Below are positions 60,168 to 64,000 of a stretch of DNA of 64,000 nt, in pieces. The position numbers and the translations under genes are program-made. The stretch spans positions 1 to 64,000 of the forward strand of contig NZ_JALHLP010000016.1 of the NCBI RefSeq assembly GCF_022844465.1, written 5' to 3'. The number at the start of each line of letters is the position of its first letter. The stretch's first letter is position 1. This DNA is from Bradyrhizobium sp. (GTDB lineage: Bacteria; Pseudomonadota; Alphaproteobacteria; Rhizobiales; Xanthobacteraceae). Under the pieces are notes generated by a model. The model made no database searches and had not been told where the DNA came from. It was given only the letters and a program-made list of their open reading frames with translations.

Positions 60168-61034
60168 GTGACGGCATGCGTTGTGGCTGCCGTCGCCCAC
60201 ATCCTTGGGCGTTTTCTCCCGCAAACTTCGCCGCGGGCCGAACCCATCGGGGCTGCGACCCGCGGCGCTTTGTTCGATCTGGCAGCAGCAGCACCGATGG
60301 CCGCACTTATCCGGGCCGATGCCAGCGCTGTGCTCCGCGCCTTTCGGCACATTCGCAATGAGGTCACACCTTTTCAGCTGGCCTATACGCTGACCAAAGT
60401 GGCGCAGGATATCCGCGATGGCGAACGCGAGACCATTCGCGCGGTGTTTGATCGGCCAACGCCGTTCTCGTCCAATTCCTTGTTTGTAAGGCCGGCGACG
60501 AAGCATCTGCTGACCGCCATCGTTCAGTTCAAGGAAGGATTTGGATCGATTCCCGCCTGGAAATATCTCGGCCCACAGGTTGAGGGCGGCGGGCGACGCA
60601 AGAAGCGGCACGAGCGGGCGTTGGAACGCGTCGGCATTCTTCGGTCCGATGAGTATTGCGTGCCGGGGAAGAGCGTTGGCCTCGACGCCTATGGCAACAT
60701 GCGGGGAGGCGACATCGTTCGCATCCTCTCGCGACTGGGCGCCGCCGAAGGTCGTGCCGGTTATCAGATGAATGCGACGCCGCGCTCGCGTGCCCGCATC
60801 GCGCGTACGGGTGGCACTACCTACTTTGTCTCGCGTGGCCGTAGGGGTTCGCCGGATGGTGTCTACCAACGTAGACGCGGTGGGGTCATGCCCGTGCTGA
60901 TCTTCGTGCGGGCACCTAAATACACCAAGCGGTTTCCGTTCTACGAGCGCGCGCATGCGATCTTCCACCAGCGCTTCGCGATCCGGGCCCGCGAGGCATG
61001 GACACGCTACCCGCCACGCGCCCTCGCCGCCTGA
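60168..61034 (+). CDS. Phage protein resembling minor tail protein Z (GpZ)
   Basis: Up to 288 residues from GTG 60168; a more likely start is ATG 60297 (245 residues), since the first 43 residues look noncoding. The core, VTPFQLAYTLTKVAQDIRDGERETIRAVFDRPTPFSSNSLFVRPATK, matches the phage GpZ-like pattern, with the SPDGVY and LIFVRAP segments near the end. GpZ is a tail assembly protein, so finding it before the terminase genes is out of the usual order. Confidence 0.65.
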   Translation: MTACVVAAVAHILGRFLPQTSPRAEPIGAATRGALFDLAAAAPMAALIRADASAVLRAFRHIRNEVTPFQLAYTLTKVAQDIRDGERETIRAVFDRPTPFSSNSLFVRPATKHLLTAIVQFKEGFGSIPAWKYLGPQVEGGGRRKKRHERALERVGILRSDEYCVPGKSVGLDAYGNMRGGDIVRILSRLGAAEGRAGYQMNATPRSRARIARTGGTTYFVSRGRRGSPDGVYQRRRGGVMPVLIFVRAPKYTKRFPFYERAHAIFHQRFAIRAREAWTRYPPRALAA

Positions 61035-61140
61035 CCGCGCCGCGCGGAATCCATCAATTGATCGCGGGTCCTTCCGGCGTCCCATCCGGCGCGGGTAATT
61101 CAAACCCCGGGCCTTCGCTAGTTGGGCGTCCGAAAACTTA

Positions 61141-61167
61141 GGTTGACTCGGTTGACTCGGTTGACTC
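61141..61167. repeat. 9-bp tandem repeat, three copies
   Basis: Three perfect copies of GGTTGACTC, ending 24 bases before the methyltransferase ATG. Possibly a small binding array or a slippage tract. Confidence 0.85.
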
Positions 61168-61190
61168 GCACCAGTGATGGATTTGATCGA

Positions 61191-62504
61191 ATGCCACGTA
61201 AATCGCTGGTCATCGAGTATCGGCCGGTTGACGCACTGGTGCCCTATGCGCGTAATGCGCGACTGCATTCGGCCGAGCAGGTCGCCAAGATCGCAGCGTC
61301 GATCAAGCGGTTCGGATTCAATAATCCGATCTTGGTAGATGCCCAGGCCACCATAGTCGCGGGCCATGGCCGGGTCATGGCTGCAGCGAGCCTCGGCCTC
61401 GATCGAGTCCCGGTGATTGTATTAGGCCACCTGTCAGACGACGAGAGGCGGGCCTACACGCTGGCCGATAACCGCATCGCCCTCGACGCTAGCTGGGATG
61501 AAGCACTTCTCGCGCAGGAACTCGCGCTTGTGGATGCATCCGGCCTTGGCGAGATCGCTGGCTTTGGCCGCGCCGAAATTGACAGTCTGCTGCTCGCTGC
61601 GGCCGGTGGCGGTGGTGGCTTGACCGACCCGAACGCGGCACCGGATGTACCTGTAACACCGATATCCGTGCCTGGAGATTTGTGGGTAATGGGTGGGCAT
61701 CGGGTACTGTGCGGTAGCGCCACCGTGCGCGCGGATGCCAAGCGGGTGATGGGTGCTGAGTCGCCGCATCTGATGGTCACCGATCCACCCTACGGCGTTG
61801 AATACGATGCGAAGTGGCGACAGGCTGCCGGGCTTCAATCCGCCGGTGCGGGTGGTATCGTCCTGAATGACGACCGCGCCGATTGGCGCGAGGCATGGGC
61901 GCTTTTTCCCGGCAGCGTGGCCTATGTCTGGCATTCGGGCCTACACACCGCCGAGGTGCAGGCCTCGCTCGCAGTGCATGGTCTCCTGTTGCGTGCACAT
62001 ATCGTTTGGGTGAAGACCCGCCCGGTGATCTCGCGCGGTGCCTATCACTGGCAGCACGAGCCGGCGCTGTATGCGGTCAAACCGGACGCGGATGATCACT
62101 GGCGGTTTGTTCCGGAGCACGAGATTGCGTCCTATGTGGTTTTGAAGGGTGAGAACGCATCTTGGGCTGGCGATCGCAAGCAATCGACGGTCTGGCAAAT
62201 CGAACATGTCAAATCCGAAACCGGCCACAGCACCCAGAAGCCGATCGAGTGCATGCGTCGGCCGATCATCAACAATTCCGATATTGGCGACGCGATCTAT
62301 GAGCCGTTCGCTGGCTCCGGCACCACCGTGATCGCTGCCGAGATCACGGGTCGCCGTTGTTTGGCGATCGAACTCAACCCAGCCTATGTTGATGTGATCG
62401 TTCGTCGCTGGCAGGAATTCACCGGTGATGATGCGGTGCTCGATGGTGATGGCCGTACGTTCCGCGAGATCGCCAGCGCCCGCGGCGTGCCGCGCGCTGC
62501 CTGA
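61191..62504 (+). CDS. ParB-domain / DNA adenine-or-cytosine-N4 methyltransferase
   Basis: A 437-residue phage protein. The N-terminal ParB/sulfiredoxin-like domain reads VDALVPYARNARLHSAEQVAKIAASIKRFGFNNPILVD, with the AGHGR motif. The C-terminal N6/N4 methyltransferase domain has DPPYGVEYDAKW (motif IV) and the SAM site AIYEPFAGSGTTVIAAEITGRRCLAIEL (motif I after IV, class beta order). Such proteins lie before terminase genes in many phages. The 61122 extension is discarded. Confidence 0.93.
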   Translation: MPRKSLVIEYRPVDALVPYARNARLHSAEQVAKIAASIKRFGFNNPILVDAQATIVAGHGRVMAAASLGLDRVPVIVLGHLSDDERRAYTLADNRIALDASWDEALLAQELALVDASGLGEIAGFGRAEIDSLLLAAAGGGGGLTDPNAAPDVPVTPISVPGDLWVMGGHRVLCGSATVRADAKRVMGAESPHLMVTDPPYGVEYDAKWRQAAGLQSAGAGGIVLNDDRADWREAWALFPGSVAYVWHSGLHTAEVQASLAVHGLLLRAHIVWVKTRPVISRGAYHWQHEPALYAVKPDADDHWRFVPEHEIASYVVLKGENASWAGDRKQSTVWQIEHVKSETGHSTQKPIECMRRPIINNSDIGDAIYEPFAGSGTTVIAAEITGRRCLAIELNPAYVDVIVRRWQEFTGDDAVLDGDGRTFREIASARGVPRAA

Positions 62505-62515
62505 GATTTCCTTAG

Positions 62516-63079
62516 ATGCTTGAAATGACCCAGGCCGAGTATGCGCGCCACCGTGGGGTGACCAAGCAGGCCGTCGGCAAGCTGGTGAAGTCCGGCAAAA
62601 TTGCCCTGTCGGTGAACGCCGAAGGCCGGCGCGTGATTGATGCCGCTGCCGCTGATCGGGCGCTCGGTGAAGTGCGAGAGCGCGTTATTGTGCGCGATGA
62701 ACCAGAAGCCGGCGCGCCGCATCGCGGCGCCTATCTGCCGCCCGGCGACGGCGCGGGACTGACTAAAGCCAAGATCGCCACCGAGGTCTATCGCGCGCGA
62801 CTGTCGCAGCTTGAATATGAAGAACGGGTCGGTCGGCTGTTGCGAACCGAAGACGTCACCCGTTCGATGGAACTGTGCGCGGAAATGATTGTGCGTGACA
62901 TTGATCGGTTGCCAACCCGCGCCGACGACATCGCCGCCGCCTTCACCAAGGGCGGCGTGCCCGCTGTTCGCGCCGCTCTTAAGGACATCGCCCGTCAAAC
63001 CCGCGAGACACTCGAGCAGAACATGCGCATCTTAAGTGACGGGGAAGTCGGCGCGGGCTCCGAGGATGCGGTGTCATGA
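62516..63079 (+). CDS. Terminase small subunit (Nu1-like)
   Basis: A 187-residue protein: an N-terminal winged-helix-like region (MTQAEYARHRGVTKQAVGKLVKSGKIALSVNAEGRRVIDAAAAD), typical of Nu1/excisionase-like DNA recognition, followed by a long helical region (YRARLSQLEYEERVGRLLRTEDVTRSMELCAEMIVRDI). It overlaps the large terminase by four bases (ATGA). It would recognise the packaging site. Confidence 0.85.
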   Translation: MLEMTQAEYARHRGVTKQAVGKLVKSGKIALSVNAEGRRVIDAAAADRALGEVRERVIVRDEPEAGAPHRGAYLPPGDGAGLTKAKIATEVYRARLSQLEYEERVGRLLRTEDVTRSMELCAEMIVRDIDRLPTRADDIAAAFTKGGVPAVRAALKDIARQTRETLEQNMRILSDGEVGAGSEDAVS

Positions 63080-64000
63080 AAGATATGCGCCGCGCGCTGC
63101 CGGTCATCGCTGGTGTGTTTGCCGGCATCTTTGCGCCAGCGCATCCGATGTCGCCGTCGGTTTGGGCGGCACAAAATCTAGTGGTGCCGGATGGCCCCTA
63201 TGCGGGCGAGCGGTTTCATCCTGAATTGACACCGTATCTGGTGGAGCCGCTGGATTTCTTTTCTTCCGAATGTCTCGACAACAAATGCGTTATCCGCAAG
63301 TCGGCCCAAACCGGATTTACGCTGCTGGCAATCGCCGCGATTGGCTATTCGATTGATCGTGAACCGTGCCGGATGATGGTCGTGCAGCCGACCGATTCTG
63401 CACTGTCGGAGTTTAATCGCGAAAAGCTGCAGCCGGCATTTGACCAGTCGCGCGCGCTGCGCGCAAAAGTGCGCACGCAGATTTCGCGCTCGACGCAAGG
63501 CTCGACCACCTACGCCAAGCGATATCCCGGAGGATCGCTGACGCTGGCGATCGCGACCTCGACCGCGGATCTGCGCAGCAAGACTATCAAGAAGGTCATC
63601 AAGGACGAGGCCTCAGAGTATCCCGAAGACCTCGACGGGCAGGGCTCGCCGCACAAGATGATCGAAGCCCGCTATGAATCGTTTTTACAAACTGGCGATT
63701 GGAAAGAGCTTTCGATCTCGACGCCGGTGATCAAGGGTGCTTGCTACATCGATGCCGAATTCGAAGCTGGCGACCAGCGGCTCTGGCATGTGCCGTGCCC
63801 AGGCTGTGGCGATGAGTTTGTGTTTAGCTTTGACCTTGAGCAATTCCAATTCAATGCCAGTTATCCGTTCGAGGCGCGTTACGTTGCCCCCTGCTGTGGT
63901 CGGCCGATCGAGTCGCACGAGAAAAACCTGCTGATTCGCAAGGGGCGGTGGATCGCCACTGCGCCGGCGCCTGGCAAACACCGCAGTTACCACTTTGACG
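63076..64000 (+). CDS. Terminase large subunit (GpA-like), partial
   Basis: Open to the window edge (308 codons seen). MKDMRRALPVIAGVFAGIFAPAHP opens it; the ATPase site has RKSAQTGFT (Walker A-like) and KKVIKDEASEYP (Walker B-like), with LSISTPV as the coupling motif. A CPGCG...CCG zinc-like pair follows. This is the lambda gpA type, implying cos packaging. The nuclease domain lies outside the window. Confidence 0.92.
   Translation, partial: MKDMRRALPVIAGVFAGIFAPAHPMSPSVWAAQNLVVPDGPYAGERFHPELTPYLVEPLDFFSSECLDNKCVIRKSAQTGFTLLAIAAIGYSIDREPCRMMVVQPTDSALSEFNREKLQPAFDQSRALRAKVRTQISRSTQGSTTYAKRYPGGSLTLAIATSTADLRSKTIKKVIKDEASEYPEDLDGQGSPHKMIEARYESFLQTGDWKELSISTPVIKGACYIDAEFEAGDQRLWHVPCPGCGDEFVFSFDLEQFQFNASYPFEARYVAPCCGRPIESHEKNLLIRKGRWIATAPAPGKHRSYHFD

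Larger units (their letters stand above)
45171..64000. mobile_element. Prophage, left part (right end outside window)
   Basis: Evidence: tyrosine integrase against tRNA-Tyr; a leftward operon of small overlapping genes; a repressor/Cro-like divergent switch with shared operators; a dense rightward early operon including three methyltransferase genes, a replication-initiator-like protein and a NusG-like antiterminator; then Nu1-like small and GpA-like large terminase genes. Gene spacing is near zero, unlike the neighbouring chromosome. A lambda-type packaging system implies a tailed phage. Genes for capsid and tail lie beyond the window. Confidence 0.95.

Overview
The window is GC-rich DNA from an alphaproteobacterium, most likely Hyphomicrobiales (Bradyrhizobium/Pseudolabrys/Xanthobacteraceae-like). 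The clues are DUF2336 and FGPDRRR-type signalling proteins, several Bug/TTT solute-binding proteins, an alphaproteobacterial cobalamin riboswitch, and CTAG-bounded palindromes between genes. No rRNA is present. There are two tRNAs, Thr(TGT) and Tyr(GTA).

Bases 1-45170 are ordinary chromosome. The first 12 kb hold housekeeping and signalling genes: CBS protein, rhomboid protease, IscU-like scaffold, folE, hisI, a CitE-like lyase with a MaoC hydratase, a transglycosylase-like protein, an Hpt protein with a response regulator, an MBL-fold enzyme, nadK and cutA. From 12 to 21 kb come uptake and catabolism genes: an NMT1-type binding protein, a cobalamin riboswitch driving a BtuB-like TonB receptor, three Bug proteins, ornithine cyclodeaminase-like, isochorismatase-like and cupin-like genes. 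A TpsB transporter, a FecR-domain protein and a CHASE2-PAS-GGDEF-EAL protein lie at 22-28 kb. A SoxC/cytochrome c pair lies at 31.6-33.4 kb. An acetate-type symporter with its DUF4212 subunit sits beside a CrbR/CrbS-type two-component system (34.8-42 kb), followed by four tandem long palindromes. rlmB and tRNA-Tyr close this part.

From tRNA-Tyr to the right edge is a prophage integrated at the tRNA 3' end. Its right end lies outside the window. A leftward operon of eight tightly packed genes (48982 to 45193) ends with a tyrosine integrase and includes a C5 DNA methyltransferase. A repressor/Cro-like switch with matching operators lies at 49.0-50.4 kb. A long rightward early operon with ATGA-type overlaps carries ParB-MT-A70, deoxyribosyltransferase-like, DNA-binding, TnpB-like, replication-initiator-like and NusG-like genes. 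Terminators and then packaging genes follow: a GpZ-like protein, a ParB/DPPY methyltransferase, and Nu1-like and GpA-like terminase subunits.

The most unusual part is 55900-59247. A TnpB/Cas12-like protein has apparently lost its RuvC-II and RuvC-III acidic residues and its zinc finger. Inside its open reading frame is a 3-repeat, 2-spacer CRISPR-like array (36-bp repeat, 30-bp spacers), preceded by a 94-bp structured scaffold carrying an anti-repeat. Scaffold and array occur a second time just downstream (2 repeats, 1 spacer). One spacer matches 30/30 bases of the prophage's own replication-initiator-like gene 2.3 kb away. I infer a phage-borne, probably nuclease-dead, RNA-guided regulator that represses its own phage's lytic gene, or that of related superinfecting phages.
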